This document shows positions 55,420 to 64,000 of a stretch of 64,000 nucleotides of DNA, in pieces. The DNA comes from Cyclobacteriaceae bacterium (GTDB lineage: Bacteria; Bacteroidota; Bacteroidia; Cytophagales; Cyclobacteriaceae). The stretch's first letter is position 1, and every line of letters begins with the position of its first letter. The stretch spans positions 1 through 64,000 of the forward strand of contig JALHRJ010000013.1 in NCBI GenBank assembly GCA_022841475.1, in the 5' to 3' direction. Made by a program: the position numbers and the translations under genes. Below the pieces are notes generated by a model, which did not search any database, was not told the DNA's origin, and was given only the letters and a program-made list of their open reading frames with translations.

Positions 55420-57352
55420 AACGAATTTAATAGCAGTAGCCCTTCTACTTATTATGTCTGTAAATTCTTTACAGACTGATGCTCAGTCGTCTGTTTGGAA
55501 AGAAATGAAGCAAAAATATCCTGATGAAAGTGCTGTTTTCCTCACACGCAACAAAGTCATTAACCTGGAGGTAATGCAGGATTCTGTCACAGCGTATGCA
55601 AGCATGGAGGAGCGCATTCTTTTTTTGAAAGACCGCCCTGACAATACTACTGACATGCGGATTTTTGGTTCTCATTTTCAAGAGATTGAAAATTTACAGG
55701 CAGTTACAAGCGTGTGGGATAAAACGAAATATAAAGATATCCCCCTCAGCGGACTTACTAGGCAGCGGGATGATGATGACGGAATCTTCTTTGATGATTC
55801 GTATTTCTACCATTTGTCCTTTCCGGCAGGGCACGCGGGCAATCAGGCGTATTGGAAATACAACGAAAAATATCGGGATGCACGATTTTTGTCCGCCTTC
55901 TACTTTCAGGATTATTTGACACAGACAAGTGGTTCCTTGCTAATCCGTTCGCCCAGAAATGTTGAACTTAAATGGCACCTATTGAATGATCAGGAAAATA
56001 GGGTTCAGTTCAGACAATTTGAAAAGGGCGGTTACACGCATTATGAATGGACCGTTAAAAATATGCCAGCCATTAAGCACGAGGAGCGCAGTCCTAAATA
56101 TTCATACTTCGTACCCCTGGTGGTCTTTCATGTAACGGCCATTAAGGAAAAGGATAAAACCGTGCCTGTGCTCTCGGGAATTAACGATTTGCATAAGTGG
56201 TATTATGAAACTATCAGGCAAGTGGATGAACAACCAACACCCCAACTCACAGAACAGGCCAAAAACCTGGTGGCTCCCGGAGATAAGGAAATAGACATTG
56301 TGCGAAAAGTTTTTTATTGGGTGCAGGATAATGTGCGCTATATCGCATTCGAAGATGGTATGCGCGGCCTCGTGCCACACAAACCGAGTTATGTTTTAGA
56401 GAAACGATACGGGGACTGCAAAGACATGGCAAGTCTTATTGTGGGCTTGCTCAAATCGTTAGGCATAAAAAGCTACTACACATGGATTGGCACAAGGGAT
56501 ATCCCATTTCAATATTCGTTGGTTCCTACACCGTTGGCAGACAATCATATGATTGCAACCTATATTGACGAGGACAAAAACTACTTCTTCCTTGACGGAA
56601 CCAGCAATTATACGTCACTTCAGCTCCCGTCTTCCATGATCCAGGGGAAAGAAGCTTTTATTGTAATCAGCGACTCTGAATATGAAGTGAAAAAAGTACC
56701 AGAGATATCCTCGCGTTTAAGCGCCCTGTCAGATACCGTTCGGCTACGAATAGAAAATCGGACCTTACATGGAAAGGGGAGTGCTCAATACTCCGGATAT
56801 CAGAAAATTGTAGCGAGCTATGACTTTAATAAAACAGTTGCTTCAAAACAGAAAGACAATGTAAGCTATTGGCTAAAAAAAGGAAGTAACAAATTTATTC
56901 TCGACAATTACACAATTGAGAACTTGGAGGATAAAGATATGCCTCTTGCGCTTTCCTATAATTTCCATATCAACGACTATATCAACTACGTGGATTCGGA
57001 AATATATATTAATCTCAACTTGTTGAAGGTCTACTATAACCAGATTATTAATCCTGATCGAAAAGTGCCGATGGAAATGGATTATAAATTCAGCGCCAAC
57101 GAAGTATACTACCTGGAAATTCCTGATGGATATGACATAGAGTATATGCCACCAAATGCACACCTTGAAACAGGTCTTATCAATTTTGATATCTCGTATG
57201 AACAAACGGGGTTGACTATCCGGGTGAATCAAAGATTTGAAAATAATATCTTATTAATGACTCAGGATCAATTTGAGGTTTGGAATAAGGCTATAAAAGT
57301 GCTGAGTAATTCCTACAAGGAATCAATCATTCTTAAAAAGAAGACATCATGA
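55400..57352 (+). CDS. DUF3857/transglutaminase-like protein, catalytically intact
   Basis: 650 aa with a signal peptide (LIAVALLLIMSVNSLQTDAQ). The N-terminal half looks like a DUF3857 beta domain. The transglutaminase core follows, with the catalytic triad C340 in YGDCKDMASL, H383 in DNHMIAT and D399 in FLDGTSN, and then a beta-rich C-terminal part. Such enzymes could crosslink or cleave amide bonds in the envelope; substrate unknown. The start overlaps the MORN gene and the stop overlaps the next start in an ATGA, indicating a co-translated set of three. Confidence 0.88.
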   Translation: MDFRRNKTNLIAVALLLIMSVNSLQTDAQSSVWKEMKQKYPDESAVFLTRNKVINLEVMQDSVTAYASMEERILFLKDRPDNTTDMRIFGSHFQEIENLQAVTSVWDKTKYKDIPLSGLTRQRDDDDGIFFDDSYFYHLSFPAGHAGNQAYWKYNEKYRDARFLSAFYFQDYLTQTSGSLLIRSPRNVELKWHLLNDQENRVQFRQFEKGGYTHYEWTVKNMPAIKHEERSPKYSYFVPLVVFHVTAIKEKDKTVPVLSGINDLHKWYYETIRQVDEQPTPQLTEQAKNLVAPGDKEIDIVRKVFYWVQDNVRYIAFEDGMRGLVPHKPSYVLEKRYGDCKDMASLIVGLLKSLGIKSYYTWIGTRDIPFQYSLVPTPLADNHMIATYIDEDKNYFFLDGTSNYTSLQLPSSMIQGKEAFIVISDSEYEVKKVPEISSRLSALSDTVRLRIENRTLHGKGSAQYSGYQKIVASYDFNKTVASKQKDNVSYWLKKGSNKFILDNYTIENLEDKDMPLALSYNFHINDYINYVDSEIYINLNLLKVYYNQIINPDRKVPMEMDYKFSANEVYYLEIPDGYDIEYMPPNAHLETGLINFDISYEQTGLTIRVNQRFENNILLMTQDQFEVWNKAIKVLSNSYKESIILKKKTS

Positions 57353-59298
57353 AAATAGTATATGGGTTAATCTTGTTCCTATGTCCTGTCTTTATACAGG
57401 CGCAAACAATAGTGGGTCGGGGATATGATTGGGATAAAAATAGAAAGCCCTACGCACTTTCCGCAGAGGAAGAGACTTATCCGGAATATGTTTTAAAATT
57501 ATTTCGTGGTTATCATTACGAATGGGAAAACAATAATCTCGTTACATACCAAACAGACCATCGTATAACAAAGGTAAATACCACCAATGCCATTGAGCGA
57601 CATAATCGCATAAATATATCTATGCGCAATGTTCAAAGTATTGTCACGTTAAAGGCGCGGTCTATTACGAAGGCGGGTAAGGTTACTAATTTTGATCAAA
57701 ATAATCTGAAAGAGGTGAAGGATGACAAGACGGATAACACCTATCGGATTTTTGCCATTGAGGGTGTTGAAGCTGAAAGTGAAATAGAATATTTTTATAC
57801 TCTTAAAACCAATGGAAAAACACAGGAGGCCTATTACTTTCAACAGGAGACACCTATTCGAGAGTTTGGATTTTTATTAACGAGTCCTAAACCACTTGCG
57901 TTCGACTTCAGGGTGTACAACGATGATGGGAAAGTAAATGCTGATACGTTAAAGGGTCAAAACCGGTACGAGTATCTTGGTTCAAAAATTAACGGTTTGC
58001 ATGAGGAGTCTTTTTCTTTTGTAGATGCGTACCGAAAGCGACTTGAGTTTAAACTCGCGTATAACTACACAAGATCAACAGCTAGGTTAAACACATGGTC
58101 TGATGCTGGTCGTGTGTTTTACAGATCGCTTACAGAAACCAATAAAGAGGCTGAAAAGGAACTTGATAAGTTTATTAAAAGTTTGAAGGATAATCCTCAA
58201 ACCCCGCCTGTAGCCAGAATCAAACTAATTGAGGACAAAATCAAAACCGCCATCCGAATCAACAAAAATTCATCCGATCCGGCATTGGGGGAGTTGATAG
58301 AAATACTTAAGTCTAAGCAAGCCTCGCAAGAAGGTATCACGAAAGTTTTATTGTTAACGTATGAACGACTTTCCATTCCAGTTCAGTTGGTTGTCACCTG
58401 CAACCGCGAATTCGCAAAGTTTGATGGTGGGTTTGATAGTTGGGGTTACCTGGACGAATACCTCCTTTATTTTCCCCATACAAATGGATTTTTAACACCA
58501 GATGAGTTTGACCTTCGTTACCCGTTAATTACACAGAATTTAAGTGGTCATCAAGGTCTGTTTATTGAACCGGTATCAGTCGGTGACCTCAAGACTGGTA
58601 TTACATGGATACGCGATATACCTGCTTTACCTTTCACATCAGACTCTGATAACCTCGATATTGAAGTTCGCTTTGCCGAGGATATGGAGAATAACCTCGT
58701 AAATCATGCCCGCATATTAGTCGGTTATGATGCAGCTTCCATGATTCCTTACTATGAGGTTATGTCGGAAGAACAACGAAAGAAATTTGTGGAAGATATT
58801 TTCCGTACATCCATTCCTGATCTGCAATTGGATAAATGGTCGGTAAATACAGCGGTTGTGGATAACTTGCCTAAAATTGAAATCGCAACTTCCTATAAGA
58901 CAAATTTCTTTTTGGAACGTGCAGGATCAAGAACCTTGTTCAAAATCGGAGAATTGATAGGCACTCAAAGCGAACTTTACAGTGATGAAGTGCGGCAGTT
59001 GCCCATTGAGAATACCCATAATCGTGGGTACTCGCGAATCATACGATTTAAGATACCTGAAGGCTACCGTGTAAATAACCTTGAGTCGCTTAAGATGCGG
59101 GTGGAGTATAAGGACGCTGATAAAATTCCGTTTTCGTTTGTTTCGGGCTACACAGAAAAGGGCAATGAAGTGGTTGTGAAAATTGATGAATATTACAAAG
59201 AACTCTATGCCCCTCTGGAGCGCTATGAAGATTTCAGGAAGGTTATTAATGCAGCCGCGGACTTTAATAAAATCACGTTGGTTCTGATAAAGAAGTGA
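57349..59298 (+). CDS. DUF3857/transglutaminase-like pseudoenzyme
   Basis: 649 aa with signal peptide (YGLILFLCPVFIQAQ). Same architecture and length as the preceding protein, and the DUF3857 region is recognisable (SMRNVQSIVTLKARSITKAGKV). At the position where the active partner has Y-G-D-C-K-D, this protein reads LKSKQASQEGITKVLL: the catalytic Cys and its G-D-C-K context are missing. A Cys slightly later (VVTCNREF) does not fit the helix position. It is best read as an inactive partner, possibly forming a complex with the product of the coupled upstream gene. Confidence 0.78.
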   Translation: MKIVYGLILFLCPVFIQAQTIVGRGYDWDKNRKPYALSAEEETYPEYVLKLFRGYHYEWENNNLVTYQTDHRITKVNTTNAIERHNRINISMRNVQSIVTLKARSITKAGKVTNFDQNNLKEVKDDKTDNTYRIFAIEGVEAESEIEYFYTLKTNGKTQEAYYFQQETPIREFGFLLTSPKPLAFDFRVYNDDGKVNADTLKGQNRYEYLGSKINGLHEESFSFVDAYRKRLEFKLAYNYTRSTARLNTWSDAGRVFYRSLTETNKEAEKELDKFIKSLKDNPQTPPVARIKLIEDKIKTAIRINKNSSDPALGELIEILKSKQASQEGITKVLLLTYERLSIPVQLVVTCNREFAKFDGGFDSWGYLDEYLLYFPHTNGFLTPDEFDLRYPLITQNLSGHQGLFIEPVSVGDLKTGITWIRDIPALPFTSDSDNLDIEVRFAEDMENNLVNHARILVGYDAASMIPYYEVMSEEQRKKFVEDIFRTSIPDLQLDKWSVNTAVVDNLPKIEIATSYKTNFFLERAGSRTLFKIGELIGTQSELYSDEVRQLPIENTHNRGYSRIIRFKIPEGYRVNNLESLKMRVEYKDADKIPFSFVSGYTEKGNEVVVKIDEYYKELYAPLERYEDFRKVINAAADFNKITLVLIKK

Positions 59299-59579
59299 AT
59301 GAAACTTCATTGTACCCATTCTTCTTCTAAGCTGTTGTCTTTCTAGTTAGTGAGCATGCAAAGCATGGAGCTTCTTAACATTTTTATAGGACACGGAGTT
59401 TATTAAAAGAAGACTCAGCCTGGGAAAGTGAAACAGAACATCTTTCCTATGACAATATTTTTCATTTCCGCCCGTTCGCTTTCACATAAGTAACAGTGCC
59501 CTGTTGACTTGATGAGAGATCCGACCCAGATCGGATAGGTAAGCACACAAGTACTTAACTTCTCTTACAACATGCGTGC

Positions 59580-60374
59580 ATGAAAACATTCTTACTAGCT
59601 TTTTTTCTATCCGTTACGTATTTCGCCCAGGCTCAAAAATATGTCGGGCCGCCCAATCAGGTTGGCCGCGAATATGGAAATCCTAAAATGCCGTTGATGG
59701 TATCGCACCTGGCCGGTGCCAATAAGGAACGACTGAAGCGCGCAACGAAAAATTCACGTCATTCTGTTTTCGGTAAAGTTCTGTGTTTTCGCAAATTATG
59801 TCGCATCCAGTCGGGGCATACTGCATCCCTGCAGGCGATAAGTTTCAAAAAGTTTAAAAAGAAGATTGCGAAAAATGCTAAGAATGGTGAATACAAAAGC
59901 ATTCGAGTCGATACGGCCAGCACTCAAAAACCAGCAGTGCGCAAAGTTATTCCAAGTAAGACTGACACAATCCAAACAAAACCAAAAATCACCACCGTGG
60001 TCCCAATATCTATTGTGAAAGTCGACACGCTCATCGTCTTAGGTGCCGAACTCTTGTTTGAAACAAACAAATCAACCCTGCGCAGCGAACACTTTGCAGC
60101 ACTCGATCCCATTGTCGATTACCTTCTTTTACATCCAGAACGTTTAGTACAAATATCCGGGCACACCGACAATACCGGAAAAGAAACACACAACCTTTCT
60201 TTATCCAAACAACGGGCGGATGTAGTAGCCGAATACCTGGTGGGCAACGGTGTTAATATCAAAAGTATTGAGACTTCCGGACTGGGCAGTGCAAAACCCA
60301 TTGCTGAAAACTCAACGGAGGAAGGAAGAAAGAATAACAGGCGTGTTGAGTTGCTTATTCATGATGGTAGATAA
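59580..60374 (+). CDS. OmpA-family peptidoglycan-binding protein
   Basis: 264 aa with signal peptide (FLLAFFLSVTYFAQA). The first ~150 residues are basic and low in structure signals (KRATKNSRHS, KKFKKKIAKNAKN). The C-terminal ~115 residues are an OmpA domain: FETNKSTLRSEHFAALDPI, SGHTDNTG, the conserved Asp/Arg pair around SLSKQRADVV that binds meso-DAP, and RKNNRRVELLI. No barrel is visible, so it anchors something else to peptidoglycan. Confidence 0.9.
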   Translation: MKTFLLAFFLSVTYFAQAQKYVGPPNQVGREYGNPKMPLMVSHLAGANKERLKRATKNSRHSVFGKVLCFRKLCRIQSGHTASLQAISFKKFKKKIAKNAKNGEYKSIRVDTASTQKPAVRKVIPSKTDTIQTKPKITTVVPISIVKVDTLIVLGAELLFETNKSTLRSEHFAALDPIVDYLLLHPERLVQISGHTDNTGKETHNLSLSKQRADVVAEYLVGNGVNIKSIETSGLGSAKPIAENSTEEGRKNNRRVELLIHDGR

Positions 60375-60719
60375 TAGCCTAACAAGAATTACTAATTCAT
60401 CATACATCACCGAAATGGTGGTTTCGAAGAGTTGTTTCTGACAAATCAGACAAAACAGGCTAATAGCTAATCCTTTTGTAAAATATTGGGTCAATTCAAT
60501 AACAAAATTGCGCTTTGAGTCCTTTTGATGATACTCGTCATGGATCCGAAAGCCAAAGATCATTGAATTTTCGATGAGACTTTCTAACCTTTCTACTTGG
60601 TTGGACAATCTACCCGAAGAAATAAAAAACTTCACACTAACTCTAAAATCAATGATTCCAGAAGGCAGTGTAAAATTGAACAGGGTCCATGTTAACATGC
60701 TGCTTGATCACCGAACCCG
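60375..60719. other. Intergenic region, 345 bases
   Basis: Lies between the OmpA gene and the C1q-like gene. A leftward open frame of 128 codons (60312-60698) crosses it and overlaps the end of the OmpA gene. Its translation is not clearly family-like and I do not call it, though parts (GRLSNQVERLESLIENSMIF) could be the remains of a coding sequence. No hairpin was recognised. Confidence 0.35.
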
Positions 60720-61898
60720 ATGACAATAGCTGAACCAAGCTATGTAAGTCAACCTGGCTTCCAACCAAGTGCCATACCTTCTTGTATACGGACTTACACA
60801 CGGATTCTATTTATACTACTTACCATAAACGTAACTGTTTACTCCCAAAAAAAATCGGCTGTCATTGGGGAGATGATAAGCCGCCCCAATGCCATCCTCA
60901 TTTTAAATCCACCGAATGCGGATCAGGGGTTTTTAGTTCCACAACTAAGTACAAGTAACAGGCTTGCTATTCTACCAACTTCGCCCACTGATAATGGACT
61001 TGTTGTATTTGATATCACCGAACAATCGTTCTACTATTGGAGCAATGGTCTGTGGATAAAAGGTTTAGGCAGCAGCACCGGAGAGCAAACGTCTGGCATT
61101 ACAAATATCAATACTGGCAATGGATTAACGGGCGGTCCAATTACCAATACGGGTACCATCAGCATTTTGAACGGTGGTGTTAATACGTCTCAGATTGCTA
61201 ATGACGCTGTAACGACAAACAAAATTTTGGATGGGGCAGTGACCGCAATAAAAATAAATCCATCTGCAACAAACGGACATGTATTAACAACCGTGGCAGG
61301 TGCAACCACATGGCAACCACCCTCAGCGGTGCTAACCGGTGTGGCCAGTGGTGATTTAAGTGGTAGTTATCCTGCTCCAACCGTAACAAAACTTCAGGGC
61401 ATTGATGTTTCTACAACCGACCCAACTAATTTACAAGTACTCCAATATGTAGGAACAGCCTGGACTCCCGTAACGCTGCCCGGTATTTCCGCATCTGTAG
61501 CCTTCAAAGTGCAGCAAACGGGTGTGCAGGAAATTGATGATGATGATGAAATACAATTGAACTGGGGCAATGAGTTATATGACGACAATAATAACTTTTC
61601 ATCAAATCGCTTTCAGGCACCCTCCACAGGACTTTATCATTTTGATGTATTAGTCAGTTTAATGGATGTGGATCGTGATGAACACTTTGAGCTTATTTTA
61701 AAAGTTGGCCCCAACGATATTCAGCGAGTACTTGGCCCTTCCGGGGAAGACAATGGCGGTGGACCGGTAAGCGCACAAATTTCAACGGATGTTAAATTAA
61801 ATGTAGGAAATTTAGTTACTGTTTGGGTTGAGTTACAAAATTCAACATCAACCCTGCCGGGTGTACGCACTCAGTTTTCAGGAAGACGGATTTACTAA
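60720..61898 (+). CDS. Surface protein with phage-fibre-like repeats and C-terminal C1q-like domain
   Basis: 392 aa with an internal signal-like helix (ILFILLTINVTVYSQ, residues ~29-43) after a polar 28-residue leader, so the true start may be later. Residues ~70-110 contain GFLVPQLSTSNRLAIL and VVFDITEQSFYYWSNG, common in Bacteroidota surface proteins. Next come trimer-type segments such as NGLTGGPITNTGTISI and DLSGSYPAPTV, as in tail-fibre and collar proteins. The last ~135 residues (FKVQQTG to the C-terminus) form a C1q/TNF-like jelly roll (TGLYHFDVLVSLMD). It is probably a trimeric surface adhesin; ligand unknown. Confidence 0.78.
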   Translation: MTIAEPSYVSQPGFQPSAIPSCIRTYTRILFILLTINVTVYSQKKSAVIGEMISRPNAILILNPPNADQGFLVPQLSTSNRLAILPTSPTDNGLVVFDITEQSFYYWSNGLWIKGLGSSTGEQTSGITNINTGNGLTGGPITNTGTISILNGGVNTSQIANDAVTTNKILDGAVTAIKINPSATNGHVLTTVAGATTWQPPSAVLTGVASGDLSGSYPAPTVTKLQGIDVSTTDPTNLQVLQYVGTAWTPVTLPGISASVAFKVQQTGVQEIDDDDEIQLNWGNELYDDNNNFSSNRFQAPSTGLYHFDVLVSLMDVDRDEHFELILKVGPNDIQRVLGPSGEDNGGGPVSAQISTDVKLNVGNLVTVWVELQNSTSTLPGVRTQFSGRRIY

Positions 61899-62033
61899 TT
61901 CAAAGTTTCATTCCCTATCCAGAGCGGGTAAAGATGATAGTGCTTCACCAATTTAAAAGAAATCTTCATACAAGATGTTTATCACTAATCGATTTTGAGC
62001 AAGGGATCTACTTTAAAATTGGAAATATTAAAT

Positions 62034-62894
62034 TCACCCATTTACAATTTCGCCTCCATTGGGATGCAGGAACTGACCTGTCATGTAGGCTGAATCTGCA
62101 CATGCCAGAAACAAATAACTGGGCGCAACTTCAGCTGGCTCACCAGCCCGACCCATAGGCACCTCACTTCCAAACTCGGAAACTTTTTTTGCTGAAAATG
62201 AAGAAGCGATCAGTGGTGTCCAGATAGGTCCTGGAGCTACACCGTTAACACGGATTCCTTTCTTGACAAGATTGGAGGAAAGACTACGGGTAAAAGTAAC
62301 AATGGCACCTTTGGTAGACGCATAATCGATCAGGGAATCACTTCCGCGATAAGCGGTTACAGAAGAAGTATTGATAATGCAACTTCCTTTTTTCATAAAG
62401 GGAATTGCAGCTTGCGTAACCCAAAAATACGGATAGACATTAGTAGCAAAGGTGGTTAATAACTGCCGTGATGAAAGCTCTTGCAATTTGTTTGTTTCAT
62501 AATGAAGGGCTGCGTTGTTAATTAAAATGTCTATTTTCTGAAACCGCTTAATCGTTTTTCTTACTATTTCTTTACAATGCTTTTCCTTACTTAAGTCTCC
62601 GGGCACAATAATGCATTCCGTATAGTGTTCTACCTCCCGCTGAGTTTGACGGGCATCGCTATGTTCGTTCAGATAACTGATTACGATGTTGGCCCCTTCC
62701 TGAGCAAAAAGTATGGCCACTGCTTTTCCAATTCCACTATCACCACCCGTGATAAGAGCGACTTTGCCTTCCAGCTTTCCTTTGTTTGATGCCGGAAATT
62801 TAGAAAGGGGCATGGGCTTCATCTTACTTTCAAGACCTGGGCGAGCCTGAACCTGTTTTTTTCTTTGCTGCTGTGATTTGGATTGCTTTTGCAT
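62034..62894 (-). CDS. Short-chain dehydrogenase/reductase (SDR)
   Basis: 286 aa from ATG 62894 (a GTG at 62927 would add 11 residues). A basic Gln/Lys-rich leader of ~35 residues precedes the classical SDR core: cofactor motif TGGDSGIG, NNAALHY, catalytic Ser in INTSSVTAY, YASTK with Tyr/Lys and PGPIWTPLIASSF. The leader and the G-D-S-G-I-G form match the YhdG/YhxC (glucose/ribitol dehydrogenase-like) group, often stress-linked. Substrate unknown. The gene upstream on the same strand is the Pro-rich 62954 ORF. Confidence 0.9.
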   Translation of the reverse strand: MQKQSKSQQQRKKQVQARPGLESKMKPMPLSKFPASNKGKLEGKVALITGGDSGIGKAVAILFAQEGANIVISYLNEHSDARQTQREVEHYTECIIVPGDLSKEKHCKEIVRKTIKRFQKIDILINNAALHYETNKLQELSSRQLLTTFATNVYPYFWVTQAAIPFMKKGSCIINTSSVTAYRGSDSLIDYASTKGAIVTFTRSLSSNLVKKGIRVNGVAPGPIWTPLIASSFSAKKVSEFGSEVPMGRAGEPAEVAPSYLFLACADSAYMTGQFLHPNGGEIVNG

Positions 62895-62953
62895 ATTTTT
62901 TTTGGGTAAGTGGTTCTTTAATACCACGCCAAGGAATATTTAGTTGATCTGTT

Positions 62954-63172
62954 TCAGTACTCGAGCTTTACAAAATGTTTCAGGTTGTTTCTTTTGCGCT
63001 TGGCAGGAGGTATAGAAGGTTTTTCTCTTTCTATAGCGGGCGGAGCGGATGGATCCATGACCTGTGGCGGATCAGGAGTTTCAATGACGGGTGCAGCAGG
63101 AGTAGATTCTTTTGGTTTAGGTTCTTCAACCTTAGGTGTTTCTTTTCCTGGTAATTCTTTCGGCTTATCCAT
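62954..63172 (-). CDS. Pro/Glu/Lys-rich small hypothetical protein
   Basis: 72 aa from ATG 63172. Almost entirely low complexity (LPGKETPKVEEPKPKEST, PDPPQVMDPSAPPAIEREK) with a basic C-terminus (AKRKRNNLKHFVKL). No signal or fold. It is credible as a short disordered protein but could also be a chance frame. It lies just upstream of the SDR on the same strand. Confidence 0.45.
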   Translation of the reverse strand: MDKPKELPGKETPKVEEPKPKESTPAAPVIETPDPPQVMDPSAPPAIEREKPSIPPAKRKRNNLKHFVKLEY

Positions 63173-63351
63173 AGCAATATAAAATTTAATTCTGCTCAAA
63201 GAATATTCATGCCAGCATCAAGCTTCGTCTTCACATCATTAAAATGTGAAGCCTGTAACAGTTAATCTGGGTTATTTATCTACAAGCGCTGACAATTATC
63301 CTCAGTGAGGAAGAAAGACTTTCCGGGGATTAAGTGAAGACAACTATTGAA

Positions 63352-64000
63352 TTACCGTAATGGCTTTCTGAATTCTTCAGGTGTGATACCTGCATACTTT
63401 TTAAAAAATCTTCCAAAGTAAGAGTTATCACTGAAGTTGAGTTGATAGGCCACTTGTGCCACGGGTAGTTGGGTGTGCGCCAGTAATCTTTTGGCTTCAA
63501 GAATAATCCGCTGGCGGATGAGTTCACCAGCCGATTTACCCGATCGTTTTTTACAAAAGCTATTCAGGTAATTAGGTGTGATGTGCAGCTGAGTCGCATA
63601 CTCTTTGGGTGTTTTTTGAGTAGCAAAGTTGGCCTCGATCAATTCCTGAAATTGAAAAAGCAAGTCTTGAGATTGAGAATAGCGGGTGTTGGCAACTTCA
63701 TATTGGCGTGAGGCTCGAACGAGCAGGTTGCCAATAGCATAGAAGATTGCATCGCGCGTAAAATCATCTGCTAACTTTATTTCAGCCTCCATTGCTTCAA
63801 AGTGTTCAACCCACTTTACAACTTCTTTAACCGGTATATCCACAGAACATGACTGACCGGCCCGAAACAGAGGCCAGTTGGCTAACAGTTTTCGTCCTTT
63901 CGAAAGCGCCACAAAATTATCGGTGAAGAGAAGTACGAATCCCTTAACGTGATTGAGTTCATTCCAGGCATGCACTTGCCCGGGTGCAATGAGAAAGAGT
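63352..64000 (-). CDS. AraC-family transcriptional regulator (5' end cut by window edge)
   Basis: The frame is open through the right edge: upstream of an internal GTG at 63975 it reads LFLIAPGQVHAWN, the typical end of an AraC cupin sensing domain. The C-terminal ~100 residues hold two HTH motifs: PKEYATQLHITPNYLNSFCKK and VAQVAYQLNFSDNSYFGRFFKK, then YAGITPEEFRK. It has about 216 residues visible. Regulated genes cannot be inferred; the SDR 458 bases away on the same strand is one candidate. Confidence 0.9.
   Translation of the reverse strand, partial: LFLIAPGQVHAWNELNHVKGFVLLFTDNFVALSKGRKLLANWPLFRAGQSCSVDIPVKEVVKWVEHFEAMEAEIKLADDFTRDAIFYAIGNLLVRASRQYEVANTRYSQSQDLLFQFQELIEANFATQKTPKEYATQLHITPNYLNSFCKKRSGKSAGELIRQRIILEAKRLLAHTQLPVAQVAYQLNFSDNSYFGRFFKKYAGITPEEFRKPLR

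Noticed and set aside
60312-60698. 128-codon minus-strand ORF
   Set aside because: Overlaps the OmpA C-terminus by over 60 bases and has no recognisable motif. Parts look protein-like, so a decayed gene is possible, but support is too weak.

Overview
The window looks like chromosomal DNA from a free-living Bacteroidota bacterium, most likely Cytophagales/Cyclobacteriaceae-like. This rests on family content: many lipoproteins with Bacteroidota-style lipoboxes, Y_Y_Y-domain and DUF3857/transglutaminase proteins, MORN_2 repeat proteins, DUF6799, DUF4142, AT-rich leaders with weak Shine-Dalgarno signals, and a proteorhodopsin with Met at the colour-tuning position. No rRNA, tRNA, CRISPR array, integrase or transposase was seen.

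Layout. 1-8 kb: the end of a secreted beta-helix protein, a two-gene Tat-exported molybdenum hydroxylase, then housekeeping genes (cyclophilin lipoprotein, DoxX, gluconate kinase, Omp85-like barrel, TerC). 8-26 kb: a stress and light region. It holds two DUF2383 paralogues, KatG divergent from OxyR, a proteorhodopsin with the blh retinal-forming dioxygenase, a glycosyltransferase/GH57 alpha-glucan pair plus a degenerate phosphoribosyltransferase, DUF1328, YtxH, CHRD and DUF4142 proteins, and a broken CheB fragment. 26-48 kb: a large minus-strand beta-1,3-glucan (laminarin-type) locus with its own plus-strand regulator. 48.6-51.1 kb: glgA-glgC. 52-64 kb: a translationally coupled trio (TPR/MORN protein, active transglutaminase, transglutaminase-like protein with no visible catalytic Cys), an OmpA protein, a C1q-like surface protein, an SDR and an AraC regulator cut by the right edge.

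Main hypothesis. The 26-51 kb block reads as a self-contained route from beta-1,3-glucan to glycogen. Envelope proteins bind and cut the polymer: GH16, a GH17 lipoprotein, two CBM-rich lipoproteins and a clan-A hydrolase fused to an outer-membrane barrel. A GPH-type symporter fused to a cytoplasmic GH17 imports oligosaccharides. Signal-less GH17, GH3 and a probable GH149 phosphorylase finish degradation inside the cell and release glucose and glucose-1-phosphate. GlgC and GlgA next door can turn glucose-1-phosphate into glycogen. There is no SusC/SusD pair. The barrel-fused hydrolase and the transporter-hydrolase fusion appear to take the place of the usual uptake parts. Control seems to come from a one-component membrane sensor (beta-propeller, Y_Y_Y, TM, HTH) with no kinase domain.

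Other highlights: a rhodopsin with the Gly that opens a carotenoid-antenna window and a 12+10+12 inverted repeat in its promoter region; an A7 slippery stretch at which a -1 shift restores the expected C-terminus of the GT4 enzyme; OxyR whose ATG start gives the redox cysteines exactly the numbers 199 and 208; and small genes easily missed (39-aa membrane protein, 57-aa DUF1328).
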